The notes under the pieces are model-generated. The model saw only the letters and a list, made by a program, of their open reading frames with translations. It was not told the origin of the DNA and searched no databases. Below are positions 17,420 to 27,771 of a stretch of 64,000 nt of DNA, one piece after another. A program made the translations under genes and the position numbers. How positions within the stretch are numbered: the stretch's first letter is position 1; each line of letters opens with the position of its first letter. This DNA is from Streptomyces sp. B21-105 (lineage in GTDB: Bacteria > Actinomycetota > Actinomycetes > Streptomycetales > Streptomycetaceae). Where the stretch lies: positions 3,348,001-3,412,000 of the forward strand of contig NZ_JARUMJ010000001.1 in NCBI RefSeq assembly GCF_036898465.1, in the 5' to 3' direction.

Positions 17420-18358
17420 CTACTGCTGCTGGCCGTCTTCGGGTGCGTTCGCGCTCGGCATGACCGTGACGGTCACCGTCGGCGTGGGGACCGGTTTGGG
17501 CTTCGAGGGGAGCACGGTGTCGCGCGGATCCTTCTTCGGGGCCTCGACGACGACGCCCACGATGTCGAGCTTGGTGTAGCTGACGTACGGCGTGACGTAG
17601 AGGGTGCGGGTGAGGTCGCCGCCGGAGGGGTCGACGCGGGAGACGACGCCGACGGGGACGCCGGGCACGAAGGGCTTGTCGGCCTGCGAGCCGAACGTGA
17701 CCAGCCGGTCGCCCTTCTTCACGTCGGCCTTGCCGTTGAGGAGTTCGACGCGCAGCGGCCGGTCGCCCTGCCCGGAGGCGAAGCCGAGCTCGTCGGACGC
17801 CTCCATCCGGGTGCCGACCGTGAAGTCGGGGTCGCTGGCGAGGAGGACGGTCGCGGTGTTCGGGCCGACGGTGGTGACACGCCCGACCAGCCCGTCCCCG
17901 TTGAGGACCGTCATGTCGCGCCTGACGCCGTCGCGCGCGCCGATGTCGATGGTGATCGTCCAGGAGAAGCCCTGGGCCGCTCCTATAGCGATGACCTCCG
18001 CGCCCTTGATGCCGTACTGACCGGCGCCGGCGATCTTCAGCGTCTTGTCGAGCTGTGCCAGCCGGCTGCGGTTGCGGTCGTCGCTGCCGAGCTTCGCCTT
18101 GAGAGCCGCGTTCTCCTGCTCCAGCGCGGCCAGCCGGTCATGGCGTTCGCCGGAGTCGCGGACGGCGGAGACGGCGTTGCCGACGGGGTCGACCGCCGAC
18201 GCCACGCCGTCCTCGATCGGGCCGAAGGCCGCGGCCGCGGCCTGCCGGGCGCCGTCGACCGGGGAGTCCTCCCCGCCGCGGATGTCCACCGTGATCAGCG
18301 CGAACGCGACGGCGATCAGCAGCACCAGGAGCAGCCGGCTCTCTCGTGTGTCCCTCAC
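17420..18358 (-). CDS. mreC: rod shape-determining protein MreC
   Basis: 312 residues from GTG 18358. Short cytoplasmic N-terminus, one membrane helix (about 9-26), a coiled coil (about 70-95, RHDRLAALEQENAALKAKL), then the beta-rich MreC core (AEVIAIGAAQGFSWTITID, GLVGRVTTVG). A Pro/Thr/Val tail is variable. It is a periplasmic-side scaffold linking MreB/MreD to PBP2 and RodA. Upstream is a 229-bp gap to mreB with an A-rich, repeated stretch (about 18395-18430) that may hold an internal promoter. Confidence 0.94.
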   Translation of the reverse strand: MRDTRESRLLLVLLIAVAFALITVDIRGGEDSPVDGARQAAAAAFGPIEDGVASAVDPVGNAVSAVRDSGERHDRLAALEQENAALKAKLGSDDRNRSRLAQLDKTLKIAGAGQYGIKGAEVIAIGAAQGFSWTITIDIGARDGVRRDMTVLNGDGLVGRVTTVGPNTATVLLASDPDFTVGTRMEASDELGFASGQGDRPLRVELLNGKADVKKGDRLVTFGSQADKPFVPGVPVGVVSRVDPSGGDLTRTLYVTPYVSYTKLDIVGVVVEAPKKDPRDTVLPSKPKPVPTPTVTVTVMPSANAPEDGQQQ

Positions 18359-18535
18359 GTGCGGCGGCCGTGCCCTTCCTCGAGAGAAAAACCAAGAACA
18401 GGAATCAGGATTCAGGAATCAGAAGCAAGGTCAGGAAGCGGGTGTCGGGTTCCGGGAGGCGGAATCGGTAATTCGGGTAGCCCCGGGCCGACATGGCCAA
18501 GGGCGCTTTGTGGGAGCTTATGCCTCTGGATCAAC

Positions 18536-18577
18536 GATCCGCCGCACGAGAGGGGATCATCCCGTACGGCGGAATCG
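18536..18577 (-). terminator. hairpin between mreB and mreC
   Basis: Imperfect inverted repeat with outer arms CCGCCG (18539-18544) / CGGCGG (18567-18572) and an inner GGGAT/ATCCC stem. It starts about 10 bp after the mreB stop. It could attenuate read-through from mreB into mreCD. No T-run follows. Confidence 0.4.
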
Positions 18578-18587
18578 AAGCGTTACG

Positions 18588-19607
18588 TCATCTGCGCGGC
18601 GCGGCGTCCAGAACCTGCTGGAGCGCCTCGAACTCCTCGACGCACTTGCCGGAGCCGAGCGCCACGCTGTCCAGCGGGTCCTCCGCGATGTGGATGGGCA
18701 TGCCGGTCTCGCGGCGCAGCCGTTCGTCCAGCCCGCGCAGCAGGGCTCCGCCGCCGGTCAGAACGATTCCGCGGTCCATGATGTCGCCGGACAGCTCCGG
18801 CGGGCACTTGTCGAGCGTGGTCTTCACGGCGTCCACGATCGCGTTGACCGGCTCCTCGATCGCCTTGCGCACCTCGGCGGCCGAGATGACGACGGTCTTG
18901 GGCAGCCCGGAGACGAGGTCCCGGCCGCGGATTTCGGTGTGCTGGTCGTCGTCGAGGTCATAGGCGGAACCGATCGTGATCTTGATCTGCTCAGCCGTCC
19001 GCTCACCGAGGAGGAGCGAGTACTCCTTCTTGATGTGCTGGATGATCGAGCTGTCCAGCTCGTCACCCGCGACGCGGATGGACTGGGCGGTGACGATGCC
19101 GCCGAGCGAGATGACCGCGACCTCCGTGGTGCCGCCGCCGATGTCCACCACCATGTTGCCCGTGGCCTCGTGGACCGGCAGGCCGGAGCCGATGGCCGCG
19201 GCCATGGGCTCCTCGATGATGTGCACCTGACGGGCGCCGGCCTGGGTCGACGCCTCGATGACGGCGCGGCGCTCGACGCCCGTGATGCCCGAGGGCACGC
19301 AGACGACGACTCGCGGCCGAGCCAGATACCGCCGCTTGTGGATCTTCAGGATGAAGTAGCGGAGCATCCGCTCGGTGATCTCGAAGTCGGCGATCACGCC
19401 GTCCTTCAGCGGGCGCACGGCAACGATGTTGCCGGGGGTGCGCCCGATCATCTTCTTCGCTTCGGCGCCGACCGCGAGGATGCCACCGGTGTTGGTGTTG
19501 ATCGCGACGACGGACGGCTCGTTGAGTACGATCCCGCGACCCCTGACGTACACCAGCGTGTTGGCGGTCCCGAGGTCGACAGCCATGTCACGGCCGATGA
19601 ACGACAT
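18588..19607 (-). CDS. mreB: rod shape-determining actin homologue MreB
   Basis: 339 residues from ATG 19607 ([20 protein letters not shown]). An in-frame ATG at 19619 adds MGNS; GGGGA just upstream favours the shorter form. Actin-fold signatures: phosphate 1 loop DLGTANT, phosphate 2 [13 protein letters not shown], adenosine motif [14 protein letters not shown]. It polymerises on the membrane and organises lateral or spore-wall synthesis with MreC, MreD, PBP2 and RodA, encoded downstream. Its own upstream region is separate from ndk. Confidence 0.97.
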   Translation of the reverse strand: MSFIGRDMAVDLGTANTLVYVRGRGIVLNEPSVVAINTNTGGILAVGAEAKKMIGRTPGNIVAVRPLKDGVIADFEITERMLRYFILKIHKRRYLARPRVVVCVPSGITGVERRAVIEASTQAGARQVHIIEEPMAAAIGSGLPVHEATGNMVVDIGGGTTEVAVISLGGIVTAQSIRVAGDELDSSIIQHIKKEYSLLLGERTAEQIKITIGSAYDLDDDQHTEIRGRDLVSGLPKTVVISAAEVRKAIEEPVNAIVDAVKTTLDKCPPELSGDIMDRGIVLTGGGALLRGLDERLRRETGMPIHIAEDPLDSVALGSGKCVEEFEALQQVLDAAPRR

Positions 19608-19837
19608 TGAGTTCCCCATCAGGATTCGACTGGCCTTCCATGAGCTTTGAGGGCTTTTCAGGTCGGCGAGGTGGGTGCTGTGACGTGAAGGCTTCCATCG
19701 TAAACGCGCCTGCACGAACACTGCGGAGCGGTCTCCGCCATTGTTTGCAGATGCTGTGTGGGTTCGCTTCCGGAGACGGGCGTTCGGGGGCTCACGTTCC
19801 CTCGATCGCCCGCTCGGCCGCCGCGAAAGCCCTCGGA

Positions 19838-20251
19838 TCAGGCGCGGCCGGGGAAGAAGATCTTCACCTCGCGCTCGGCGGACTCCTCGGAGTCGGAGGC
19901 GTGGATCAGGTTCTCGCGGACGATCACACCGTAGTCGCCCCGGATGGAGCCGGGCGCGGCGGCGATCGGATCGGTCGGGCCGGCCAGCGCGCGCACGCCC
20001 TCGATGACCCGCTCGCCCTCGACGATCAGCGCGACGACCGGGCCGGAAGCCATGAACTGCACCAGCGGCTCGTAGAAGGGCTTGCCCTTGTGCTCGCCGT
20101 AGTGCTGCTCCAGCGTGTCCTGGTCCAGGGTGCGCAGCTCCAGCGCCGTGATCCGCCAGCCGGCCTTGCGCTCGATACGGCTGATGATCTCGCCGGTCAG
20201 GCCACGACGGACGGCGTCGGGCTTGAGCAGGACGAGGGTGCGCTGGCTCAC
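19838..20251 (-). CDS. ndk: nucleoside-diphosphate kinase
   Basis: 137 residues from GTG 20251 with AAGGAG upstream. Canonical Ndk from [14 protein letters not shown] to the catalytic histidine in NLIHASDS. It transfers the gamma phosphate from ATP to NDPs through a phosphohistidine. Length is standard for the family. It is followed by mreB on the same strand after 230 bp and preceded by DUF4233. Confidence 0.98.
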   Translation of the reverse strand: MSQRTLVLLKPDAVRRGLTGEIISRIERKAGWRITALELRTLDQDTLEQHYGEHKGKPFYEPLVQFMASGPVVALIVEGERVIEGVRALAGPTDPIAAAPGSIRGDYGVIVRENLIHASDSEESAEREVKIFFPGRA

Positions 20252-20262
20252 GAGGTGACTCC

Positions 20263-20302
20263 TTCTACTGCCTGGTGTGCTGTTTCTACTGCCGGTGTGC
20301 TG
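20263..20302. repeat. 20-bp direct repeat upstream of ndk
   Basis: Two adjacent copies of TTCTACTGCCTGGTGTGCTG (20263-20282 and 20284-20302, the second lacking one T). The copies lie 12-51 bp upstream of the ndk start, in its leader or promoter. Function unknown. Confidence 0.6.
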
Positions 20303-20378
20303 TGCCGATGCGCCGGCGCCGGGTGGCGGCGCCGGCGTGTGCGGTGGGATGAGGTTACAGGGCGTGTCCCGGCGTTTG

Positions 20379-20744
20379 TCACACAGCGTCAGCAGGGTCC
20401 GGGGAGGGGCCGGCGGCCTGCGCGGCGAAGCGGGCCTTCGCCTCGTCGACCTTTCTGCCGTAGTGCACCGAAGCCCACCACAGGGCGCCGAAGAGCACGC
20501 CCAAGAAGAACATGATCGGGACGAAGAACCCGGACGCGACGAGAGCGATCTGCAGCGCCCAGCCGAGGGCGACGCCCCCGGGCCGGGTGACCACGCCGCA
20601 CAGCAGCACGCTGAGGAGCATGGCGACGCCGCAGACCGTCCACACCGTGGACGTGGACAGGTCGGCGTCCTTCATCGCGACCAGGCCGGCGAAGCCGATG
20701 ACGAAGAACTCGCCGATCAGGGTCGAGGAGCAGAGAGTGCGCAT
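20379..20744 (-). CDS. DUF4233 domain-containing membrane protein
   Basis: 121 residues with four hydrophobic segments (about 9-25, 35-52, 60-80 and 82-93) and a charged tail. It matches the actinobacterial DUF4233 family, typically encoded right after folC. It starts 6 bp after the folC stop, so they form one transcript. Function unknown; the conserved coupling suggests a link to folate or nucleotide metabolism but nothing in the sequence proves it. Confidence 0.85.
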   Translation of the reverse strand: MRTLCSSTLIGEFFVIGFAGLVAMKDADLSTSTVWTVCGVAMLLSVLLCGVVTRPGGVALGWALQIALVASGFFVPIMFFLGVLFGALWWASVHYGRKVDEAKARFAAQAAGPSPDPADAV

Positions 20745-20750
20745 GGGTCC

Positions 20751-22283
20751 TCAGCCCTTCCCGAGGAGCAGTCGGGCCTCGCCGACGGTGATGACGGAAC
20801 CGGTGACGAGCACGCCCCCGCCGGCGAACTCGCCCTCCTCCTCGGCGAGCGTGATGGCCGCCTCGAGGGCGTCCGGCAGCCGGGGTTCGACCTGGACGCG
20901 GTCGTCGCCGAACACCTCGACGGCGATCGCGGCGAGCTCGTCGGCGTCCATCGCGCGATGGCTGGTGTTCTGGGTGATCACGACCTCGGCGAAGATCGGC
21001 TCGAAGGCCTCCAGGAGTCCCCGGACGTTCTTGTCGGCGCTGGCCCCGACCACGCCGATCAGCCGGGAGAAGTCGAAGGCCTCGCCGACGGCCTCGGCGG
21101 TGGCGCGGGCGCCGGCCGGGTTGTGCGCGGCGTCCAGGACGACGGTCGGGGAGCGCCGGACGACCTCGAGGCGGCCCGGCGAGGACACCGCCGCGAACGC
21201 CTTGCGGACGGTGTCGATGTCGAGCGGTTCGGGCCGCTGGGAGCCGACGCCGAAGAACGCCTCGACGGCGGCGAGCGCGACGGCGGCGTTGTGCGCCTGG
21301 TAGGGGCCGTGCAGCGGCAGGTACACCTCGGGGTACTCGCCACCCAGGCCGCGCAGGGTGACGAGCTGTCCGCCGACGGCGACCTGGCGGGCGACGACCC
21401 CGAACTCCAGCCCTTCCCGGGCGACCGTGGCGTCGACCTCGACGGCCTTGCGCAGCAGCACCTGCGCCGCGTCGACGGGCTGCTGGGCGAGGATGACCGT
21501 GGCGTCCTGCTTGATGATCCCGCCCTTCTCGGCGGCGATCGCCCCGGGCGTCTCGCCGAGCCGGTCGGTGTGGTCGAGGTCGATGGGCGTGACGACGGCG
21601 ACGTCGGCGTCGATCACGTTCGTGGCGTCCCACGAGCCGCCCATGCCGACCTCGACCACGGCGACGTCGACGGGCGCGTCGGCGAAGGCCGCGTAGGCCA
21701 TGCCGGTCAGCACTTCGAAGAACGACAGCCGGTAGGGCTGCATGCCGTCGACCATCTCGACGTACGCCTTGATGTCGTCGTACGTCTCGACGAACCGCTC
21801 GGCGGAGACGGGTGCGCCGTCGAGGCTGATCCGCTCGGTGATCGACTGGACGTGGGGGCTCGTGTAGCGGCCGGTGCGCAGTTCGAAGGCGCCGAGCAGC
21901 GCCTCGATCATGCGGGCGGTCGACGTCTTGCCGTTCGTGCCCGTGATGTGGATGGAGGGGTACGAGCGCTGCGGCTCCCCCAGCACGTCCATCAGCGCGG
22001 CGATGCGGTCGACGGAGGGCTCCAGCTTGGTCTCGCCCCAGCGGGTGGCCAGCTCGGCCTCGACCTCGCGCAGGGCCTTGTCGACCTCCGGGTCCGCGGG
22101 GCGCGCGGGCGTGTCGGACTGCGGGGCGCCGCCCTGGGTGCGCAGGGTGCGGCTGCCGGCTTCGATGACCGCGAGGTCGGGATCGCGGTCGGTCTCCTCG
22201 GCGATGATCTCGTCGAAGGGATCGAGGGGTTCGAAGGGGGCGGGCAGGTCGTCTGGGTTGCCGTTCGGGGGGAGCTCGCTCAC
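20751..22283 (-). CDS. folC: bifunctional dihydrofolate synthase/folylpolyglutamate synthase
   Basis: 510 residues from GTG 22283. Mur-ligase fold: P-loop GTNGKTSTARM (about residue 114), the substrate loop GRYTSPHVQSI, and DAAHNPAGARA. It adds glutamate to dihydropteroate and extends the polyglutamate tail of folates, using ATP. The first 75 residues are an acidic, low-complexity extension common in actinobacteria. There is no Shine-Dalgarno. A TAGACT hexamer ends 6 nt before the start codon, so the mRNA is probably leaderless. Confidence 0.96.
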   Translation of the reverse strand: MSELPPNGNPDDLPAPFEPLDPFDEIIAEETDRDPDLAVIEAGSRTLRTQGGAPQSDTPARPADPEVDKALREVEAELATRWGETKLEPSVDRIAALMDVLGEPQRSYPSIHITGTNGKTSTARMIEALLGAFELRTGRYTSPHVQSITERISLDGAPVSAERFVETYDDIKAYVEMVDGMQPYRLSFFEVLTGMAYAAFADAPVDVAVVEVGMGGSWDATNVIDADVAVVTPIDLDHTDRLGETPGAIAAEKGGIIKQDATVILAQQPVDAAQVLLRKAVEVDATVAREGLEFGVVARQVAVGGQLVTLRGLGGEYPEVYLPLHGPYQAHNAAVALAAVEAFFGVGSQRPEPLDIDTVRKAFAAVSSPGRLEVVRRSPTVVLDAAHNPAGARATAEAVGEAFDFSRLIGVVGASADKNVRGLLEAFEPIFAEVVITQNTSHRAMDADELAAIAVEVFGDDRVQVEPRLPDALEAAITLAEEEGEFAGGGVLVTGSVITVGEARLLLGKG

Positions 22284-22289
22284 GGGCCC

Positions 22290-22295
22290 AGTCTA
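22290..22295 (-). promoter_or_regulatory. -10 element of folC (leaderless)
   Basis: TAGACT reading toward folC, then GGGCCC, then the GTG start. A transcript beginning about 7 nt after the -10 would start on the initiation codon. valS has the same arrangement with the same six-base spacer. Confidence 0.65.
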
Positions 22296-22352
22296 CGGAC
22301 GGGCGGTGACAGAGGTGGGCGGAGGTGGCGGAGACGGGCGGAGGTGGGCGAA

Positions 22353-22392
22353 GGCCCCCGGAACCGTGCCGGCTGTGCCGGTCCCGGGGGCC
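22353..22392 (-). terminator. terminator downstream of valS
   Basis: Inverted repeat with 9-bp outer arms GGCCCCCGG / CCGGGGGCC, plus an inner CCG/CGG-rich stem. It starts about 18 bp after the valS stop. There is no U-run, as is usual for this GC content. It separates valS from folC. Confidence 0.75.
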
Positions 22393-22410
22393 CTCGTCCG
22401 TCGCGGTGTC

Positions 22411-25062
22411 CTACGCCTCGGGCAGGCGCTCCAGCTGGGCCTGGATGCGGGCGATGTCCTCGTCCGCCTTGGCGAGGCGGGTGCGGATCTTGTCGACCAC
22501 ATTGTCCGGGGCCTTCGCCAGGAAGGCCTCGTTGCCGAGCTTGGCGTGGGCCTGGGCCTTCTCCTTCTCGGCGGCGGCCAGGTCCTTGGCGAGCCGCTTG
22601 CGCTCCGCGGCCACGTCGATGGTGCCGGAGAGGTCCAGCGTGACGGTGGCGCCCGCGACGGGCAGGGTCGCCGTGGCGGAGAAGCCCTCGCCCTCGGGCT
22701 GCAGGCGCAGCAGTTGCCGGATGGCGGCCTCGTGGGACGCCAGCGCCGTGCCGTCGAGCGTCAGGCGGGCGGGGACCCGCTGGCCCGGCTGGAGGCCCTG
22801 GTCGGCACGGAAGCGGCGGACCTCGGTGATGACCGACTGGAGGCTCTCGATCTCACGCTCCGCGGCGGCGTCCCGGAAGCCCCCCGGGGCGTCAGCCCCA
22901 GGAACGAACACAGCGGTCGGCCACTCGGCGATGACGACGGACTCGCCGCCTGTCAGCGTCGTCCAGAGGGTCTCCGTGACGAACGGGACGATCGGGTGCA
23001 GCAGCTTCAGCGTGACGTCGAGGACCTCGCCGAGGACGCGGCCGGAGACCTTCGCGGGCTCACCGCCGGCCATGAACGTCGTCTTGGACAGCTCGACGTA
23101 CCAGTCGAAGACCTCGTCCCACGCGAAGTGGAACAGCGCGTCGGAGAGCTTCGCGAACTGGTAGTCCTCGTAGAGCGCGTCGACTTCGGCGACGACGGAG
23201 TTGAGCCGGGAGAGGATCCAGCGGTCGGCCGCCGACAGCTGCGAGGCGTCCGGCAGCGGGCCGTCGACCGTGGCGCCGTTCATCAGCGCGAAGCGCGTGG
23301 CGTTCCAGATCTTGTTGGCGAAGTTGCGCGAGCCCTGGACCCAGTCCTCGCCGATCGGGACGTCGACGCCGGGGTTGGCGCCGCGCGCGAGGGTGAACCG
23401 GAGCGCGTCGGAGCCGTACTTGTCCATCCAGTCCAGCGGGTTGACCGCGTTGCCGAAGGACTTCGACATCTTCTTGCCGAACTGGTCGCGGACCATGCCG
23501 TGCAGGGCGATGGTGTGGAACGGCGGGGTGCCGTCCATCGCGTACAGGCCGAACATCATCATCCGGGCGACCCAGAAGAAGAGGATGTCGTAGCCGGTGA
23601 CCAGGACGGAGTTCGGGTAGAACTTCGCGAGCGACTCGGTCTGTTCGGGCCAGCCGAGCGTGGAGAACGGCCACAGGCCCGAGGAGAACCAGGTGTCGAG
23701 GACGTCGGTGTCCTGACGCCATCCCTCGCCGGTCGGTGCCTCGTCGTCGGGGCCGACGCAGACGACCTCGCCGTTCGGGCCGTACCAGACCGGGATGCGG
23801 TGGCCCCACCACAACTGCCGTGAGATGCACCAGTCGTGGAGGTTGTCGACCCAGTCGAAGTAGCGCTTCTCCATCTCCTGCGGGTGGATCTTGACGCGGC
23901 CGTCGCGGACGGCGTCTCCGGCGGCCTTGGCCAGCGGGCCGACCTTGACCCACCACTGCATGGACAGGCGCGGCTCGATGGTGGTCTTGCAGCGCGAGCA
24001 GTGGCCGACGGAGTGGACGTACGGGCGCTTCTCGGCGACGATCCGGCCCTCGGCGCGCAGCGCGGCGACGATGGCGGAGCGGGCCTCGAGCCGGTCCAGG
24101 CCCTGGAACGGGCCGTGGGCGGTGATGACCGCGTGCTCGTCCATGACGGTGAGCGACGGCAGGTCGTGCCGCTGGCCGATCTCGAAGTCGTTCGGGTCGT
24201 GCGCCGGGGTCACCTTGACCGCGCCGGTGCCGAACTCGGGGTCGACGTGGGTGTCGGCGACGACCGGGATGGAACGGTCCGTCAACGGCAGCCGGATCAG
24301 CTTGCCGATCAGATGCCGGTAGCGCTCGTCGTCGGGGTGGACGGCGACGGCGGTGTCGCCGAGCATCGTCTCCGCGCGCGTGGTGGCGACGACGATCGTG
24401 TCGTCCCCCTCGCCGTACTTCATGGAGACGAGTTCGCCGTCGTCGTCCTGGTACTCGACCTCGATGTCCGAGATCGCCGTCAGACAGCGCGGGCACCAGT
24501 TGATGATGCGCTCGGCGCGGTAGATGAGCTCGTCGTCGTAGAGCCGCTTGAAGATGGTCTGGACGGCCTGGGACAGGCCCTCGTCCATGGTGAACCGTTC
24601 ACGCGACCACGCGACGCCGTCTCCCAGTCGGCGCATCTGGCCGCTGATCTGGCCGCCGGACTCGCCCTTCCACTGCCAGACGCGCTCGACGAACGCCTCA
24701 CGGCCGAGGTCGTGACGGGACTTGCCCTCCTTGCCCAGTTCGCGCTCGACGACGTTCTGGGTGGCGATGCCCGCGTGATCCATGCCGGGCTGCCAGAGCG
24801 TCTCGAAGCCCTGCATGCGCTTGCGGCGGGTGAGGGCGTCGATGAGCGTGTGCTCGAAGGCGTGCCCGAGGTGCAGGCTGCCCGTGACGTTCGGCGGGGG
24901 GATGACGATCGTGTACGGAGGCTTCTCGCTCTTGGCGTCCGCCTCGAAGTAGCCCCGCTCTACCCAGCGCTCGTACAGCGGCCCCTCTACATCGGCCGGC
25001 GCGTACTGGGTCGGCAGTTCGGTGTGGGGCGCTGATGGCTGCTGCTGAGCGTTCTCGGTCAC
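22411..25062 (-). CDS. valS: valine--tRNA ligase
   Basis: 883 residues from GTG 25062. Class Ia synthetase: HIGH-type motif in [13 protein letters not shown] (about residue 58), editing (CP1) domain with [13 protein letters not shown], and KMSKS in [10 protein letters not shown]. The C-terminal coiled-coil arm ([20 protein letters not shown]) is typical of ValRS. It charges tRNA-Val and hydrolyses mischarged Thr-tRNA. No T-box is visible in the 136-bp upstream gap. A TAAACT hexamer 6 nt before the start suggests a leaderless mRNA. Confidence 0.98.
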   Translation of the reverse strand: MTENAQQQPSAPHTELPTQYAPADVEGPLYERWVERGYFEADAKSEKPPYTIVIPPPNVTGSLHLGHAFEHTLIDALTRRKRMQGFETLWQPGMDHAGIATQNVVERELGKEGKSRHDLGREAFVERVWQWKGESGGQISGQMRRLGDGVAWSRERFTMDEGLSQAVQTIFKRLYDDELIYRAERIINWCPRCLTAISDIEVEYQDDDGELVSMKYGEGDDTIVVATTRAETMLGDTAVAVHPDDERYRHLIGKLIRLPLTDRSIPVVADTHVDPEFGTGAVKVTPAHDPNDFEIGQRHDLPSLTVMDEHAVITAHGPFQGLDRLEARSAIVAALRAEGRIVAEKRPYVHSVGHCSRCKTTIEPRLSMQWWVKVGPLAKAAGDAVRDGRVKIHPQEMEKRYFDWVDNLHDWCISRQLWWGHRIPVWYGPNGEVVCVGPDDEAPTGEGWRQDTDVLDTWFSSGLWPFSTLGWPEQTESLAKFYPNSVLVTGYDILFFWVARMMMFGLYAMDGTPPFHTIALHGMVRDQFGKKMSKSFGNAVNPLDWMDKYGSDALRFTLARGANPGVDVPIGEDWVQGSRNFANKIWNATRFALMNGATVDGPLPDASQLSAADRWILSRLNSVVAEVDALYEDYQFAKLSDALFHFAWDEVFDWYVELSKTTFMAGGEPAKVSGRVLGEVLDVTLKLLHPIVPFVTETLWTTLTGGESVVIAEWPTAVFVPGADAPGGFRDAAAEREIESLQSVITEVRRFRADQGLQPGQRVPARLTLDGTALASHEAAIRQLLRLQPEGEGFSATATLPVAGATVTLDLSGTIDVAAERKRLAKDLAAAEKEKAQAHAKLGNEAFLAKAPDNVVDKIRTRLAKADEDIARIQAQLERLPEA

Positions 25063-25068
25063 GGGCCC

Positions 25069-25074
25069 AGTTTA
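25069..25074 (-). promoter_or_regulatory. -10 element of valS (leaderless)
   Basis: TAAACT reading toward valS, then GGGCCC, then GTG. The spacing and spacer are identical to folC. There is no Shine-Dalgarno between the hexamer and the start. Confidence 0.65.
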
Positions 25075-25198
25075 GGGGTGTCACGGGGCCGTCCCGAAAC
25101 GTGTTTGCCGTGTAACGGTGGGGCCCCCGCCGACGTGCAGGTGACGCCTTTGAGCCAGGATGTGAAAATCACATAAGCATCTGGAGGGGAACCCCGGA

Positions 25199-26215
25199 AT
25201 GAGTCACCACCAGCCGGGCCCGTACGGCGGGCAGCCCCAGCAGCCCGGACCGTACGGACAGCCCGGGCCGTACGGACAGCCGCCGCAGGCGCCCCAGCCC
25301 GGCTACGGCTACCCCCAGCAGCCCCCCGCCCCGCAGCCCGGCTACGGCTATCCCGCCCAGCCCCCGCAGGGCGTCCCCCCGCAGACCCCGCCCTACGGCC
25401 AGCAGCCCGCGTACGGTCAGCAGCCGCCCCCTCCCTACGGCCAGCAGCCGCCCTACGGCCAGCCTCCCTACGGCGTCCCGCAGCCCCCGCCGCCGAGCGG
25501 CGGGGGCAAGAAGACGGGCCTGGTCATCGGCGCGGTGGCGGTCGTGGCGGCGATCGGCGTGGGCGCCTACTTCGTGCTCGGCGCAGGCGGCGGCGCAGGC
25601 GGCCTGAAGGACGACGGCCCGCACAAACTGGACACCCCGGCGACGGCGCTCACCGACTACAAGCGGGTCGGCAAGGGCGGCGAGACCACCGACGGAGACA
25701 TGACCAAGTCCCTGGCGGCCAGCGGCGTCAAGGACGGCAAGGCCGTCATCGGGCAGTGGTCGACCGCCGACTTCGGCGACTACGACCCGCAGAACCCCGA
25801 CCCCGCCGACCTGCCCAGCCAGGCAGAGCTCCTGACGGCCAGAGGGTTCTCGATGCTCGGCGGCTACGGCAAGATCGCGAACCCCGAGGCGTCGCTGGAC
25901 ATCTACTTCGCCGCCATCCAGAAGGAACTGCAGAAGAGCAGCAACTCTTCCAGTTCGTCGAGCAGCACCCAGGGCAAGACCGAGCTGATCGGTCAGCCCG
26001 AGGAGGCCGACATCGACGGCGCGGTCATGAAGTGCCAGTCGCTGAAGAGCGTCAACTCGCTGACCAAGAAGGACTCCACCGACTGGTTCTGCATCTGGGC
26101 CGACTACAGCACGATCGCCATGGTGTCCCCGGGCGACAACACCAAGAGCATCACCAAGGACGTGGCGATCGACATCACCACAAAGCTGCGCGACGTGGTC
26201 CGCGTCAAGGCCTGA
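25199..26215 (+). CDS. Pro/Gly/Tyr/Gln-rich single-pass membrane protein (uncharacterised)
   Basis: 338 residues from ATG 25199, with GGAGG about 10 nt upstream. Residues 1-102 are a low-complexity cytoplasmic region of GPYGQP and PGYGYP repeats. One membrane helix follows (about 107-127), after the KK stop signal. The extracytoplasmic domain of about 210 residues has no known catalytic motif, a Ser-rich loop (about 245-255) and two cysteines that could form a disulfide. This architecture is common in Streptomyces and its function is unknown. It is divergent from valS and ends at a strong bidirectional terminator. Confidence 0.8.
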   Translation: MSHHQPGPYGGQPQQPGPYGQPGPYGQPPQAPQPGYGYPQQPPAPQPGYGYPAQPPQGVPPQTPPYGQQPAYGQQPPPPYGQQPPYGQPPYGVPQPPPPSGGGKKTGLVIGAVAVVAAIGVGAYFVLGAGGGAGGLKDDGPHKLDTPATALTDYKRVGKGGETTDGDMTKSLAASGVKDGKAVIGQWSTADFGDYDPQNPDPADLPSQAELLTARGFSMLGGYGKIANPEASLDIYFAAIQKELQKSSNSSSSSSSTQGKTELIGQPEEADIDGAVMKCQSLKSVNSLTKKDSTDWFCIWADYSTIAMVSPGDNTKSITKDVAIDITTKLRDVVRVKA

Positions 26216-26240
26216 CATCCCTGGAGCACCGCTCAGGACA

Positions 26241-26278
26241 CGGCGAAGGGGCCCCGGTCGACCGGGGCCCCTTCGCCG
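26241..26278. terminator. bidirectional terminator between the Pro-rich gene and clpX
   Basis: A perfect 38-bp palindrome (19-bp half-sites, centre GTCGAC) lies between the converging stop codons at 26215 and 26301. It is symmetric, so it can serve both strands. Confidence 0.9.
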
Positions 26279-26300
26279 TGCCGTCTCGTACGGGTGCGGA

Positions 26301-27590
26301 TCAGGCCGTCTTCTGCTCGCCCGGGCCGCGGCCGCCGCGGGCGTCGCGCGGGATCAGGGTCGGGTTGACGTTGGAGAGGACGACGTCCGCCGTGATGACC
26401 ACGCGGGCCACGTCCTTGCGGGACGGGACCTCGTACATGACCGCCTGGAGGACTTCCTCCATGATGGCGCGCAGACCGCGGGCGCCGGTCTGGCGCAGGA
26501 TGGCCTGGTCGGCGATGGCCTCCAGCGCCTCGCGCTCGAAGTCCAGCTCCACGCCGTCGAGTTCGAAGAGCCGCTGGTACTGCTTCACCAGGGCGTTGCG
26601 CGGCTCGATCAGGATCTGCAGGAGCGCCTCACGGTCCAGGTTGTGGACCGAGGTGATCACGGGCAGCCGGCCGATGAACTCGGGGATCATGCCGAACTTG
26701 ACCAGGTCCTCGGGCATGACGGCCTCGAACTGGTCCTTGGACTCCAGCTCGCGCTTGGAGCGGATCGTCGCCCCGAAGCCGATGCCCTTGGCGCCGGCCC
26801 GGGTCTCGATGATCTTCTCCAGACCGGAGAACGCGCCGCCCACGATGAACAGCACGTTCGTGGTGTCGATCTGGATGAACTCCTGGTGCGGGTGCTTGCG
26901 GCCGCCCTGCGGCGGCACCGAGGCGGTGGTGCCCTCCAGGATCTTCAGCAGGGCCTGCTGCACGCCCTCGCCCGACACGTCACGCGTGATGGAGGGGTTC
27001 TCACTCTTGCGCGCGACCTTGTCGATCTCGTCGATGTAGATGATCCCGGTCTCGGCCTTCTTGACGTCGTAGTCGGCCGCCTGGATCAGCTTGAGCAGGA
27101 TGTTCTCGACGTCCTCGCCGACGTATCCCGCCTCGGTCAGCGCCGTCGCGTCGGCGATGGCGAACGGGACGTTCAGCATCCGGGCGAGGGTCTGCGCGAG
27201 GAGCGTCTTGCCCGAACCGGTGGGGCCGAGCAGGAGGATGTTGGACTTCGCCAACTCGATGGCGTCCTCACGGCCTTGGCCCCCGCCGTTCTCGCCGGCC
27301 TGGACGCGCTTGTAGTGGTTGTACACCGCGACCGACAGGGCCTTCTTCGCAGGCTCCTGGCCCACCACGTAGCCCTCGAGGAACTCGTAGATCTCGCGAG
27401 GCTTGGGGAGTTCCTCCCAGCGGACCTCGCTCGTCTCGGCGAGCTCCTCCTCGATGATCTCGTTGCAGAGGTCGATGCACTCGTCGCAGATGTACACACC
27501 GGGCCCTGCGATGAGCTTCTTGACCTGCTTCTGGCTCTTGCCGCAGAACGAGCACTTGAGCAGATCGCCGCCGTCACCGATGCGTGCCAC
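26301..27590 (-). CDS. clpX: ATP-dependent Clp protease ATP-binding subunit ClpX
   Basis: 429 residues. The N-terminal zinc-binding domain has CSFCGK and CDECIDLC. The AAA+ domain has Walker A GPTGSGKT (about 125) and Walker [10 protein letters not shown], and the pore loop and sensor regions are intact. It unfolds tagged substrates and feeds them to ClpP1P2, encoded just upstream. The intergenic gap to clpP2 (181 bp) holds a hairpin, so clpX may be transcribed separately or by read-through. Confidence 0.98.
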   Translation of the reverse strand: MARIGDGGDLLKCSFCGKSQKQVKKLIAGPGVYICDECIDLCNEIIEEELAETSEVRWEELPKPREIYEFLEGYVVGQEPAKKALSVAVYNHYKRVQAGENGGGQGREDAIELAKSNILLLGPTGSGKTLLAQTLARMLNVPFAIADATALTEAGYVGEDVENILLKLIQAADYDVKKAETGIIYIDEIDKVARKSENPSITRDVSGEGVQQALLKILEGTTASVPPQGGRKHPHQEFIQIDTTNVLFIVGGAFSGLEKIIETRAGAKGIGFGATIRSKRELESKDQFEAVMPEDLVKFGMIPEFIGRLPVITSVHNLDREALLQILIEPRNALVKQYQRLFELDGVELDFEREALEAIADQAILRQTGARGLRAIMEEVLQAVMYEVPSRKDVARVVITADVVLSNVNPTLIPRDARGGRGPGEQKTA

Positions 27591-27693
27591 GGTGTGCTTC
27601 CCCTTCGCCTGGGAGACGACTGGACGCTTACGAATCCAGCGGCTCCTGGTGCTGCCTTATTCCGACGGTACCTTGCCTGGCCCCCCGTTCGGG

Positions 27694-27749
27694 CCCCCCT
27701 TGGCACGGTTCACTGCGACACGGACCGCGTCACACCGTACCGAGGGGGG
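27694..27749 (-). terminator. hairpin between clpP2 and clpX
   Basis: Inverted repeat with outer arms CCCCCCT (27694-27700) / AGGGGGG (27743-27749) and an inner ACGGT/ACCGT-type stem. It sits about 23 bp after the clpP2 stop. It could be a partial terminator that lowers clpX expression relative to clpP1P2. Confidence 0.5.
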
Positions 27750-27771
27750 CCGCACCGGACGACCTCGTGCG

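Noticed and set aside
25063..25198. T-box riboswitch upstream of valS
   Set aside because: The gap is only 136 bp, shared with a divergent gene, and has no T-box sequence; a leaderless start is better supported.
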